Shown here: piece by piece, positions 37,061 through 47,881 of the stretch | Layout: every line of letters begins with the position of its first letter | How positions within the stretch are numbered: the first letter of the stretch is position 1 | DNA from: Xylogone sp. PMI_703 | Taxonomy: Eukaryota > Ascomycota > Leotiomycetes | Direction of reading: 5' to 3' | Length of the DNA stretch: 64,000 nucleotides | Assembly (NCBI GenBank): GCA_021399445.1 | Contig: JAJTUQ010000001.1 | Location: 496,001-560,000, forward strand | Program-made: the position numbers and the translations under genes | Notes under the pieces: generated by a model | What the model was told of the DNA's origin: nothing | Databases searched by the model: none | What the model saw: only the letters and a program-made list of their open reading frames with translations

Positions 37061-37595
37061 GCACTCAAAGTCTCGCAGACAAGAAATTGAATAAGGGAGG
37101 AAAGGCATAATTGGTGATAGTGTTACTCATTTATTCTCCACTGCTAACCTTAACCTTCGGGGGTTAAGACGTATCACTTTTTAGATTTTACATAGTCTTT
37201 TATATAGTTCCTAGAGGTATAGTTGTTATCGGGTCTGTGGTTCCTCTGGCGGTCCCATTATTAGGTAAGTATTGGGAGCTATTGCGTTTGATTGGCCGAG
37301 TGGACCGACAGCCGTAAGAAACTATATATTCCGAAATGTTAGATCACTGGTTTTAATGTATTTATTTCTGTAATGTTCGAGGCTCTGACCTAATGATAGC
37401 GAACTGTTGAGTGAGAGATAATATTTCTTATTATTATATACTAACTAAATCGTTGAAGATTTAGATTTACTGGAACATTGCTGATTAGTTCTCACAGACC
37501 CAATCCCGATCCTAAGGAAAGCACATCCCAGCTTTCCCTTAAGCTGCAGAGTTATGTAATTCTTGAAACCTAGACACCGTGACAAATCCTTGATC
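37061..37595. other. Convergent spacer
   Basis: 3' flanks of the MFS and phosphoserine aminotransferase genes. AT-rich; no gene seen. Confidence 0.45.
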
Positions 37596-39255
37596 TTAAG
37601 CCTTCGCAAAGTTGTTTATGTACTCTGCTAATTTCTTTGCACCCTCGAGCGGGATAGAGTTATAATTGCTTGCCCTAATGCCCCCAACGCTTCTGTGGCC
37701 TTTCAAGCCAAGCAGGCCAATTTCGCTCGCACCTTTCAGGAAATCCTTTTCCGCATCATTGACGTTGCCTCCTTTCGTTACCCTGAAGCAGATATTCATC
37801 CTTGAACGGACTGATTTCTCAGGAACGACCTTGTCAAGATATTAGCGAATAGATTCATAGATGCAACAGGTGATAATAAGAGTCGTAAATTATTAAAGCT
37901 TACCCGATAACAAGCTGAATTCGCATCAAGAGCATCGTATATGAGTTTAGCTTTCTCGTCGGCAACGGCTTGCTGGCCATTGACCTTGTCCGGGAAGACT
38001 TTCAGTAGTCTCTGAAGCACCTGACCTGCAAGGTAGACACTAAAGGAAGCACATATTAGGCAAGCAAATTCAACCGGTAAGATAGGCTGTACTCACTCAA
38101 AGATACTTGTTGTATTATACAAACTGTTATTTTTGGCAATTACGTCGTAGCAGAAAATAGTTGGTGGCACAGGTAAACCCAACTTTCTCAGGAGTACTGG
38201 CGACGGCATCGTGACAGTTGGTGGCAGGAGACTCTTCTTTACCAAAACCACAGTAATACCTAGAATAGGTGAGCTTCAAATGCAGAATATAAACCGGTAG
38301 CCGTTCTTCAAGTCGGGCTACTCACCAGCCATTCCTAGATTTTTTTGTGCCCCGAAAAATATAACGGAGAATTTATTCACATCGACTTTTCGGCTCAAAA
38401 TATTGCTAGACATGTCTGCAACAACAATTGGGTCCGGGTGTTCTGTATTCGGTTCGAGGGCTTTGGGGAATCCAGGAAACTCCACCCCATCTACAGTTTC
38501 ATTATCGCTGACGGGCTATATTAGTTTGCATTAACCTCACGGGGTGTCGCACTCTCTCACCAGTAGTAAACCAATGCCGGGCTCTTCGACAGCTTCCACG
38601 TAGATTCGGCAGGTATGCTACCGAATTTGCCGTCCGCACTGGCTTTTCTGGCATCCGTAGCAATATTGACATGTTCAGTGCCCACCAGCCGGACAGCCTC
38701 CTGGCTAGCCTTCAGCGACCAAGAGCCCGTTATCTAGATTTGAGCCCGTTAACAGGCTGTTTGAGCAGACAGGGTGCATATTCACAGTACGAACCAAGTA
38801 GTCTAGGGACAGTTCGGCAGAGATAGCCTTTTCCAATGCCTCCACTAAGACATCCTCACTGATATCTTTCCCCAGCTCCTTCAGGATCCTCTCTTTGCGT
38901 CGCGCAACCCAGATTCCGACCATATTATAGACGGTAGCACTAAATTGACCTGATCCACCACCCTGCATATAAATCACATCGTAGTCATCTTGTGAGAAGC
39001 CCAAATAGTTGGCTAGATCCGCCTTGGTGGTGCTTATAATGTTCGCAGCATGGTCGGAACGATGTGATAATTCAGCAAGACCCACTCCTATTTCATTATA
39101 ATTGAGAAGCCCTGCAGTGGCAGTCTGAAGTACCTCAGTTGGCACTGGCATAGCATAGTAGTGAGTATTCAAAATCTCACAAGGAGGGAGCTGTAGGAAT
39201 ACTCACGCAATGCGGGGCCCGCCCCGAAATAAGTGACGTCTTCACGATTTGGCAT
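37596..39255 (-). CDS. Phosphoserine aminotransferase
   Basis: Seven exons (39255-39207, 39144-38786, 38733-38561, 38507-38326, 38259-38097, 38039-37904, 37829-37596) give 431 aa. Motifs in order: [15 protein letters not shown] at the start, [64 protein letters not shown] with the pyridoxal-phosphate lysine at K249, and [17 protein letters not shown] near the end. It converts 3-phosphohydroxypyruvate and glutamate to phosphoserine and 2-oxoglutarate in the cytosol, the second step of serine synthesis. The exon 2 donor (GTGAAT) adds two residues compared with what I recall of the family, so that junction is the least certain. Confidence 0.93.
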
Positions 39256-39978
39256 GATGAGGGTGAAGAGAGGTGCAAATGGGAGCTGGACGCTGTCAAC
39301 AGTGCGCTTTCTCTCAATTAATTGATAAATAAAAAACGCTAGTATGAGAGTGGCGGCGTGGTGTTTGAGTGCTGAAGAGCTATCAGAGCTGCTTCGATCC
39401 AGCACATTTCTCGCAGCCCGATCTCGGATACCAATTATATCCATTGCAGAAGCAGGAACGACTCAATGGAAAAGAAAGGGCCATACTTACATAGATGCTT
39501 GACTCTGTTCGTAATTCCAGCGACTGCGACGTGCGATGAGACAAGTAAACAGGAGAAAAAAGCTAAATCTCCCACAGAAGGAAAGCACTCTTATTACCCG
39601 CTTGTGACTCAAAATAGCCCAGACGAGCTCCCATGTCAGAGTGGCACGAGTGGGCTGTTTAGCGTCAGTGGATATTGGTCCCTGTTGAGGCCTAGAATGT
39701 AAGGCTACAGAGTCATCGATCCAGGCCGCAAGGCTGCCAGGTCCCGCTCCCAGCGAAGCAACAACCTTCCACCCTCCGGCTCCACTGAACTGACATTCTG
39801 CGTATTTTCCCGCCTCAGACCCCTCTCCCTCGGCGGTGCCCCATGTCGTGGCAGCAGAACGACTCGAAGACATCGGGTCTCCAAGCAGAGCTGTCCCGGC
39901 CATCCGGCATGCAACGCAGCGCACGAACTTCTCTCTTGCGGCGGTGAAGCTTTTAAGAAGCAGTGGAGGGGTGTCCCC
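39256..39978. promoter_or_regulatory. Divergent promoter between phosphoserine aminotransferase and the SDR-like gene
   Basis: A head-to-head arrangement with 723 bp between start codons. Several open frames of 70-145 codons cross it on both strands but show no family features. No specific site was recognised. Confidence 0.45.
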
Positions 39979-41396
39979 ATGGCGGAGAAGAAGATGCCAG
40001 AGGCGGGCCCCTCAAAGAGCCAAATGCCACAGCCTTCCTTCCGTACGTGATCTCCCTCCTGCGACGATGACCACCTAGGGAGGATCAAACGATTTCGTTA
40101 TGACTGCTAACATGTAGGTCTACTTTCCCGGGTATCTAGCTATCCACAATTCCCCGCGAGTGTGGTTCCTAACCGCCGCTCTGTCGCCCTTGGCTGTGCG
40201 ACTGATCCGCCTTCTCCTAGCACATGGAGACTATGTCGTCGCCGCGTTGCCTCCCTCCGAGATCGACCACGAGGAGCGTAGTGCTGAATTTCGGGAGCTG
40301 ATTCACGAGTGCAAGAACGGACAGAAGGATAAGGAGGGCTGGAAGGATCGAATACATGGTATAAGATGTGATGGAAGGTTAGAACTGTCGATTCATTGTC
40401 TCTGTCATTGCGTGCCGCCTGCGTAGACGTAGCTCATTATTCACCTCAGGATTATGGGTCAGTGTGGTGCAGCTGTCGCGGAGGCAATTAATGTGTTTGG
40501 AAGGATAGACATTCTGCTGTCCTGCAATTCGGAAGGTTCGCGCCCCTCGCACACCTCTTTCCTGTGATATACCTAGATCAGTTTCAGACTACTAACCCAT
40601 CATGCTTCCAGCTGTGGTTGGCACAGTCGAAGAGCTTTCCACCAACCCTGCAACCCAGAGTCTGATCCGAGACCAGTTCGAAGACATTTTCTTCAGCCAG
40701 ATCAATTTTATCCGCGCCACACTCCCTCTCTTTCGCGAAAAATCTACCGGACATGTCATAGTCGTCACTGGTATCAATGGGCACATCGGCACCCCGGGTA
40801 TGCCCATGTACTGCGCCGCGACCTGGGCCCTCGAAGGTTTCTGCGACTCACTGGCATACGAAGTTGCGCCCTTCAATATCAAAATGACCATTGTGCAACC
40901 AAATAAGGAAGTTAGACTCTTGTCAAACAGGATCACATTCGCACCACAGCTCCCGCAGTATCAGAGTGATAATAATCCTGCACCGGGAGTCAGGGATATT
41001 CTGAACAATGTGATGAATGTCCAGCCCGAAGCCGCTGATAATGCTAAGGGGAATAAAGCCGGCGTTGTATCTCGATACGTCAGGCTGCCTAACGACGCCA
41101 AGGATCAACTTGTTATGGAGACAGTGCACGCCCTAACCGCGATTGGGGGCCACGAGAATCCTCCAGCGAGACACATTGTGGGACACGAGGGCGTCGCGTC
41201 GGTGAAAGAGAAACTCAAGACTGTGAGTGAGGAACTTGAAGACTTTGTGGAGGTCAGTTGTGCGGTCGATATCTTCAAGAGCGATGTGAGACAGGCGGCA
41301 CTTGCTGGGAATAGCGGGAAGATTGACAGCAGTGCGACAAATGGTGGAGGTGATGGTAGCCCTTGGGGAATGGGCAAGGCAGGACCGCTGACTTGA
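39979..41396 (+). CDS. Atypical short-chain dehydrogenase/reductase-like protein
   Basis: Four exons (39979-40042, 40140-40377, 40450-40535, 40612-41396) give 390 aa. The fold is that of an SDR: VWFLTAALSPLAVRLIRLLLAHGDYVVAALP (beta1-alpha-beta2), IRCDGR, GRIDILLSCNSEAVVGTVEEL, VIVVTGINGHIGTPGMPMY and ALEGFCDSLAYEVAPFNIK. The usual signatures are missing: the first loop has AALSPLAV instead of TGxxxGxG, the catalytic Tyr196 is followed by Thr200 where YxxxK needs Lys, and the Ser before it is not evident. It may therefore bind but not reduce. The first exon and its 97-bp intron are the weakest part of the model, chosen because only this join keeps frame past an in-frame TAG at 40113. The C-terminal third is unlike classical SDRs. 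Confidence 0.72.
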
Positions 41397-41592
41397 TTTG
41401 TTGCCACCTCTTTTCGACGGACCTTTCTCACCACTATACCCGGCATTAACGAATCTTATAGTGAGCATTTACCGACCAGGGAACGTCCCTTTACAAAAGT
41501 CAGGATTGCGTATTAGATAAGTGGGGTTTTCCTACTATCTATTTTCATTTTGCACATATATATGTAATTAAGATACCATGAACAGATTTTGC

Positions 41593-42976
41593 CTACTGAT
41601 CACCAAATAACAAATCATACGCCTTTTGGTACTTTTCCTTGGTCTGAGCAATCACGTTCTCTGGGATCTCAACACCTTCTTTACCCTTGAGTCCTTCCTT
41701 CGTTAACCAGTCTGAAGAGGTTTAAAGAAAGACCAGGTTAGTTCATATGATAACTCTAATTGACAAATTTCGTAGCAACAAGCAGGAGTTGACTCGTGTC
41801 AACCAGAAGACACAAAGCGGGTAGAGGCGAGATGTGAAGAACAGCGATAGGGAACAAGAACACTCACCTCTTAAAAATTGTTTATCGAAACTTTCCTGTG
41901 ACCTCCCCTTTTCATATCGATCGGCAGGCCAAAAACGGCTGCTATCCGGCGTAAGCACTTCATCTACAAGCACAACCTCGTCTGTTTCTTCATCGAGTCC
42001 AAACTCAAACTTGGTATCTGCGATAATAATTCCCCTTGAAAGCGCATAGTCACGAGCTTTGGTGTAGATTTCCAGACTCAAAGCCTCAATTTGTTTGGCA
42101 TATTTAGGGCCTATAATTTTTGCAGCTAGACAGACATTTCAGAATAGGCTAAAAAGAGAGATTGAAAAAAGGCAAGGAATTGTATACCTTCATCGGGGTG
42201 GATGTTTTCATCTTTCCCGCCGACTTCTGCTTTGGTGGCTAAGACGGAGCAAAGTAAGCCAATTGAGCAACAACCGTTGAGTTTCCCGTTTTCACCATTC
42301 CACTGTCCTCTTATCTAGCCGCAGAGATTGGAGGGGTAGGACATACATGGAGTATAGATTGGTGTCTGGAATCTCTCGCTCTCAACCAGCTTTCCTCCTC
42401 CCTCCCCGTACACCTGCATCCCATGGACCGTTCCCTTCTCACGGTATTCAGCCCATCCAGATCCTGTGATGTAACCGCGCACAATTGCTTCAATTGGGAA
42501 TACTTTTAATCTTCGAACAAGCATGCTTCGGTTCTCGACCTGTGGGAGAAGGTCGGTAGGAAGGCGAGCATGGATAGTAGACGGGAGGGAGAGCGAGATG
42601 AAGTGCGTGCGGAGATTTGGAATAGAAGATTGTAGGAAAGAGAACCAGCGAGCGGAGAGGAGGGTTAAAAGTGAACCCTTTGTTGGGATACCCTAGGAGG
42701 AGGATTAGGATCGCATCACTTCTCATTTTTGAGGTTCAAACGGAGGATGGTACGTTTTTCATAATGTAGTCGTATGCTGATAAATGAGTATTAGCGTCAT
42801 ATTAACCACACATTTACATCTTTGCGACCGACAGGAGCCATACCAGATATCCTATCTGTTGCGACGAACAGTAGGCTTTTGTCATCGACCTCATACACCT
42901 CGCGTACCTTCCCTCGCGCGAGCAGGGGAAGGTACTCGGTGAGGTTGGTATTTAAAACGGCAGTTTCTGAAGCCAT
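41593..42976 (-). CDS. ADE1: Phosphoribosylaminoimidazole-succinocarboxamide synthase (SAICAR synthetase)
   Basis: Six exons (42976-42844, 42776-42754, 42692-42347, 42238-42188, 42125-41868, 41711-41593) give 309 aa. Exon 2 is only 23 bases. Motifs are [27 protein letters not shown] (across two introns), [58 protein letters not shown] and a final [10 protein letters not shown]. The enzyme joins aspartate to the CAIR intermediate in purine synthesis, in the cytosol. It converges with the SDR-like gene with only 196 bp between stop codons. Complete and of the usual length; the symbol follows yeast ADE1. Confidence 0.95.
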
Positions 42977-43841
42977 TTTATCCAGCGCCAGCAGTCAAAT
43001 TGAGCAATTGGATTGAAGCCTCAATTGAAATACGAATAGAGTTCGCTGTGAAGAAGACACTGATATGTTTGCGATTATTAGTCGAGTCATTTGACTTTTT
43101 TTCTGCCCCTCCGATGATGACCTAGGGGAGACGCACATGGGTGGGGACAACCCCTCCACGGAAACTTGAGGGTGCCGGGAAATATTTTTTCCGGGTGGCA
43201 TCATATCCCACAGTTTTCAGGCTTGTGAGGCAGCAGTTTGCTCTGCCAATTTCTCTCCGTGGTCCTCGTTTTGCCTGAGAAATCCAATAATGCCAATCCA
43301 AAATATAAGACAACTTAGATGAAAGTGGCCTCACTGGCCTCTGGAGCTCAATCGGATAAGGCTCCCTCCAATTGGACAGATTGTTTGAATCCGCGGATTG
43401 GATATTCCGCTGGAATCAAAATTGAATTCGAACAAATCCGTACAGGACTGACAATACTCGTTTGCCTAATCCACGTGATCGCATGCCTTCAATAGCGAGT
43501 GCGATTATTTTGGACACGTTGATCGACACGCCAAGCCACTATATACACCAATAGCTGATACTATGCCTAATCCAACAGCGAATTTCGTGGGTACATGTAA
43601 TAAGGATACTGTTGGCCTACACTTAGAATCTTCGTACCTCAATCAATACACGCAATACCGCCTAATATCGGGCGTACATTGCGTACGATCAGCCACCATG
43701 TTCCCGTGTGAACCGATAATATTAATTTGATGATAGGCCTAATCCTGACACATATATAGGGAACACTAGATCAACAATGGAATCCCGAGTACAAATAGTT
43801 AAATATTCTCTTATAGCGAGCTTTTCTTAATGAAATCTAAT
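42977..43841. other. Intergenic region containing a 95-bp repeat copy
   Basis: Promoter of SAICAR synthetase at the left and 3' flank of gentisate dioxygenase at the right. It contains repeat copy A (43622-43716). The 43380-43450 stretch has AATCCG-type words resembling 32130-32190. No gene. Confidence 0.5.
43622..43716 (+). repeat. 95-bp dispersed repeat, copy A
   Basis: Begins CTTAGAATCTTCGTACCTCA and ends CCCGTGTGAACCGA. Copy C at 54001-54095 is its inverted counterpart, and copy B is at 47078-47170. The copies are close but not identical. Confidence 0.85.
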
Positions 43842-44950
43842 TCAATGCGGAGTCGCCAAAGCCTCAAGGTCTGTCTCCGACGTCCTATAGAAACCTAATG
43901 CCATAAGCATCGGTTTATCATCAAATCGATATAGATAGACTGTCTCTCCAGCATCCGCAAAATGCTGATATTTGTACCAAGAAGGAACACAGAAAGTATC
44001 TCCCTTCCTCCACGAAATCTTCTGGTTATCGATAATCGAGTGCCCTGACCCCTCAATAATGTGATAGACAGATGATGCAGTCTCTTGAGCAACAGGTGAA
44101 CTCTGTCCGGCATTCAACCGTTCCGCACATCCGCCTAGACTCTTTGAGACTTCACTTCCATCACGCCTCAAATACCTTCGCGAAGCCCACCCACCCTTCT
44201 CCTCATCTAATGCCGCCTTCATTTTAGCCCAAGGAAATACGATAGGACTGGCACTGGTATCGACATTCTCTGCGGGATATCTAGGTTGCTGGTAATGCTC
44301 TACAAAATGGACTGGGAAGTGGACAAAACTTGGTAGATCCAAGCCATCAAGCCAGATCATGGGGCCGGAACCGTCCTTGCCGTGATCATGCCAGTTCCAG
44401 GTTGGAGTTAGAATTACGTCGCCACGGGTCATGTTGATGCGACGGCCGTGTACGGCAGTAAAACCTCCTGTGCCTTCAATGATGAACCGCATGGCGAATG
44501 CGGTGTGGCGATGGGCTGGGGCGGTTTCATTTGGCATGACAAGTTGGAGACCCGCATATAATGTATCTGTTGTGTATGGTGCATCTAAAACACCAGTTAG
44601 TGAAAGATTTTAAAGTTATATGGTTTATAAAACAACTATAGATAGCAATAGATGTTTCATGATAGATGTTTACCTCGAGCTGGATTGATAAGCATGGCTA
44701 CCCTTCTCTCTGCTTGTTTCTCAGTAATCAGCTCCCCTGCTCGTAGAAGGTGTGGTCTAATCTTTTCATATTCCCATAGATGCGGTACGGTTTTCGGGTT
44801 TGGCAGGGGCGGATTTAATTTGGCCATTTGTGCCCATAAGGGCTTTGTGTTCTGGGATTCCAGATCTGAAAGAAGCTTCTCAGTTGCATCTTTAGTCTCA
44901 ATAGATAAATTCTCGACCTGGGCCGTTGCTGTTTGAGTCTGAGATGCCAT
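43842..44950 (-). CDS. Gentisate 1,2-dioxygenase (bicupin)
   Basis: Two exons (44950-44674, 44584-43842) give 339 aa. The joined sequence reads PARDAPYTTDTLYAGLQ, then AHRHTAFAMRFIIEG, with cupin metal ligands H117 and H119. GDVILTPTWNWHDHG completes the first cupin. The second, C-terminal cupin is SVYHIIEGSGHSIID and GDTFCVPSWYKYQHF, whose His set is reduced, as is normal. The Fe(II) enzyme opens gentisate between C1 and C2 to maleylpyruvate. It is transcribed divergently from the aromatic hydroxylase at 45369, 418 bp away, which suggests joint control. Maleylpyruvate isomerase and fumarylpyruvate hydrolase are not in the window. I start at the ATG at 44950. Confidence 0.92.
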
Positions 44951-45368
44951 TTTCACTATGTTGAAGACCTGTATATCACTAGGAAACTTATTACTAGGCT
45001 GAGGAGATGGACTAGCCTCCTAGAAGGGCTTAGACGGTATTAATACTAGATATCAATTTGAAGAGTGGCGATGCAAAAGTTATCTCCGGTAGTATATTTC
45101 ATGTGATGTCGTCGCCTTCGATCAGTGAGGAGTCGCCGGGGTTCTGTCGGGTCAGGTAAGTTCGGGGAGAAGGCGGGAACGTAACGCCCATCCGATGGCT
45201 CCCCGGACAGTACTCATCTCATGCTCACCTTTGTTTGCCCCATCTAAGCTAGTTTACTGGGGTCTAATAGTTTATCTAAGAGAGATATCCCAATAGATGA
45301 ATCACTTGGGTCTGTTGAAGCTTTAGATTAAGGCCCGCTCAGCATATGTCTGCTCTTCGAACAGAAAC
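44951..45368. promoter_or_regulatory. Shared divergent promoter of the gentisate gene pair
   Basis: 418 bp separate the two start codons. About 45141-45201 is GC-richer and contains CGGGG/CCCCGG words (for example GCCGGGGTTC and CTCCCCGGAC). Zn2Cys6 regulators commonly bind CGG elements, but no specific operator can be named. Confidence 0.45.
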
Positions 45369-46907
45369 ATGGCACCGACAATGGAGGCAACTTCAATCAC
45401 AAATAATACGACCAATGGTACCTATGTAAAACCTACTGGCGGAGCCATAGAACCCCCCACACATCCGACTCGATGTCTCCATTTTCTAGAAAGGTTAAAA
45501 TCAAAGGCGCAGAACAATCCACCACAGCCTCTGGAGGCTAAGGTAAAACTCCGTGTTGTTATTGTTGGTGCAGGTTTAGGCGGTTTATCGTGTGCAATCG
45601 CCTTGGCCCGGAGAGGCCATAATGTAACAGTATTAGAACAAGCTCCTGAATTGGGCGAAGTACGTACTTATTCAATACCCCAAGAATCATCGTTAATTAA
45701 TACAGGTCGGAGCGGGTATACAAATTCCGTCTAACTCTGCAAGGCTTCTCCAATCATGGGGCTTAGGACCATACTTGAATCCTCATGTCGTTGAGCCCGG
45801 TGGAATGACTTTCAGAAGATGGCAGAATGGGGACGCTATAGGATACACAAAACTGGTGCCGGAGTTTTCAGATAACTTTGGTGCGCCATACTATGTGGTA
45901 CATAGAGCACATTTCCATATGGCTTTGTACAAACGCGCGCTTGAACTAGGTGTCCAAGTGATAGTTAATAGTAAGGTTGAGTTGTACGATGCAGACGGGC
46001 CGAGTGTTAGTCTCGGAAATGGAGATGTGTTTACTGGTGACCTAGTTATTGCAGCAGACGGTATGATTCAAGGCTCAATTTCAGCATTCCAGTACTGATT
46101 TATACAGGAGTCAAATCTGCAGCAAGAAAATTAGTCTTAGGGGGTACTGATACTCCTGCTAAGCCAACAGGATTTGCAGCATACAGGTCTACAGTTGACG
46201 TCGAAAAGATGAAGAAAGAATCTGACCTCCTATGGCTACTGGAGAAGCCTTCGTTGAATATTTGGATAGGTGAAGACCGACATGTCATGACATATACCAT
46301 CGCCGCGGGAAAATCATTTAACATGGTCTTATCCCATGTTGACAGAACTGATCCTGCAACATGGAAACCAGAGAACGCCATTTCTGACATGCGAAAAGAA
46401 TTCTCAGGCTGGGATTCAAGACTAGTCAAAATTATCAATATGATTGATAATACCCTCAAATGGCCGCTATTAAGCAGCTCTCCACTACCAACCTGGATTG
46501 CGCCTGGAAATAAGGTTGTGATTATAGGCGATGCGGCACATGCAATGGTACCTTATATGTCTCAAGGCGCAGCAATGGCTGTTGAGGACGGAGCTGCACT
46601 GGCGGCAGTCCTTTCTCTCATTTCTGATCCTACAGAGGTTCCTGAAGCTCTTCAAGTATTTGAAGAAGAACGAATGAAACGGGCAGGACAGATGCAACAG
46701 GCTAGCCTCCTTAACGGGAAACTGTGGCATTTCCCGGACGGACCAGAGCAAAGGATGAGGGATGAGTGTATGAGGCCCGAGGTTGAGGGTCGGAGCTTCA
46801 GTTGGAGCCCTAATCAATGGAGTGATCCTGTTACGCAGTGGTGGGCATACGGCTATAATGCTGAGAAAGAGGCAGAGAATGCGTGGAAGACGACTAAGAG
46901 GGTTTGA
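45369..46907 (+). CDS. FAD-dependent aromatic hydroxylase (salicylate hydroxylase-like)
   Basis: Three exons (45369-45659, 45706-46060, 46108-46907) give 481 aa. The features are those of class A flavin monooxygenases: GAGLGGLS (67-74), VGAGIQIPSNSARLLQSWG after intron 1, VHRAHFHMAL, the DLVIAADG strand at the second junction, and VVIIGDAAHAMVPYMSQGA (FAD ribityl-binding GD motif). It uses NAD(P)H and oxygen to hydroxylate an aromatic acid. With gentisate dioxygenase head to head, the simplest inference is that it makes gentisate from salicylate or 3-hydroxybenzoate. A 60-residue N-terminal stretch of unclear role precedes the fold. No membrane segment was seen. Confidence 0.88.
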
Positions 46908-47881
46908 AGAATTATGAAATATGTCCGGATTTTGTCTATAGAATTATCATGTGTATATGAAAGTTTCAGTCAACACCCTGAACAGCTTTGTGATCGACTC
47001 CATCGAGAGGGATGCCTGTTACCTAACGGAGACGGAATTACGTCGCTTGCGCTGTCGCTTTAACCATCCCTCCCTGGAGAATCTTCGTACCTCAATCAAT
47101 ACACGCAATACCCCCCTACTGTCGGGCGTACGTTGCGTACGATTAGTTACCACGTTCCCGTGTGGACCGACATTTATTATCGATAGTATATTCTATCGTC
47201 TGTGCGATGAGATTAACTTAGACTAAAGTCAAGGAGAAACTGATACTGAGTATCAATATTCTTATGTCAGTAGATGTGTGCAATTCGCTAAAGCTTGATA
47301 TTTTGCATTACAATGAAGGGCGACATCTTTGTGAATAGGCAATCCAGTCTGGCTTGATGATGATACAACCGTAGCCTTCTGAGATAAGCTTTATATTTGC
47401 TTAAAATGGCGGATCAATAAAGTCATCTCCACCACACTTATCACGTTCATTGGTTAATATACCGGCTCAGTTGGATTAATTTCCCCTTTGGGAACTTCTA
47501 TATTGCGGGACTCCAGGATGTAACTTCGGGGTGTCCTTGTAGGAATACCCCGTTTACGAGCGTATTACACTCTGTAACCTAGAGCGTCAAGTTATATCAG
47601 ACAGTAATAGTAAGGCTTTCATCTAGGTAGTCCGTTACCTATAAGGCTATTGAGATATGGCATATAGTTTAGGATATGATAGCTCAGAAACATAGTGTCT
47701 TAATATTAGAAGTTGAAATCGAAAGGCAGCAAGACTAACCATTGCCCTTCGATAACTAATTGAAAAAAAGTGTATTTAGGGTTCAATCGAATATTCATGT
47801 AGCCTTAGGAGAGTCTTTGACTGACCCAAATGTTGAGTGATGTCTTACATGATATACTTAAGAGTAATCGTAGATAGGGTA
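46908..47881. other. Convergent spacer containing a 93-bp repeat copy
   Basis: 3' flanks of the hydroxylase and of the XPG-like nuclease. It contains repeat copy B and otherwise AT-rich sequence. No gene is seen. Confidence 0.5.
47078..47170 (+). repeat. 95-bp dispersed repeat, copy B
   Basis: Runs from AGAATCTTCGTACCTCAATC to CCCGTGTGGACCGA, same orientation as copy A; it lacks the first two bases (CT). Confidence 0.85.

Noticed and set aside
39487..39924. 145-codon minus-strand frame in the divergent promoter
   Set aside because: Atypical composition, no recognisable motif, and it lies in the promoter of two well-supported genes.
40100..40160. Start codon at 40100 for the SDR-like gene
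   Set aside because: It runs into TAG after five codons, and no intron of workable length and phase rescues the frame. The upstream exon 39979-40042 joins correctly.
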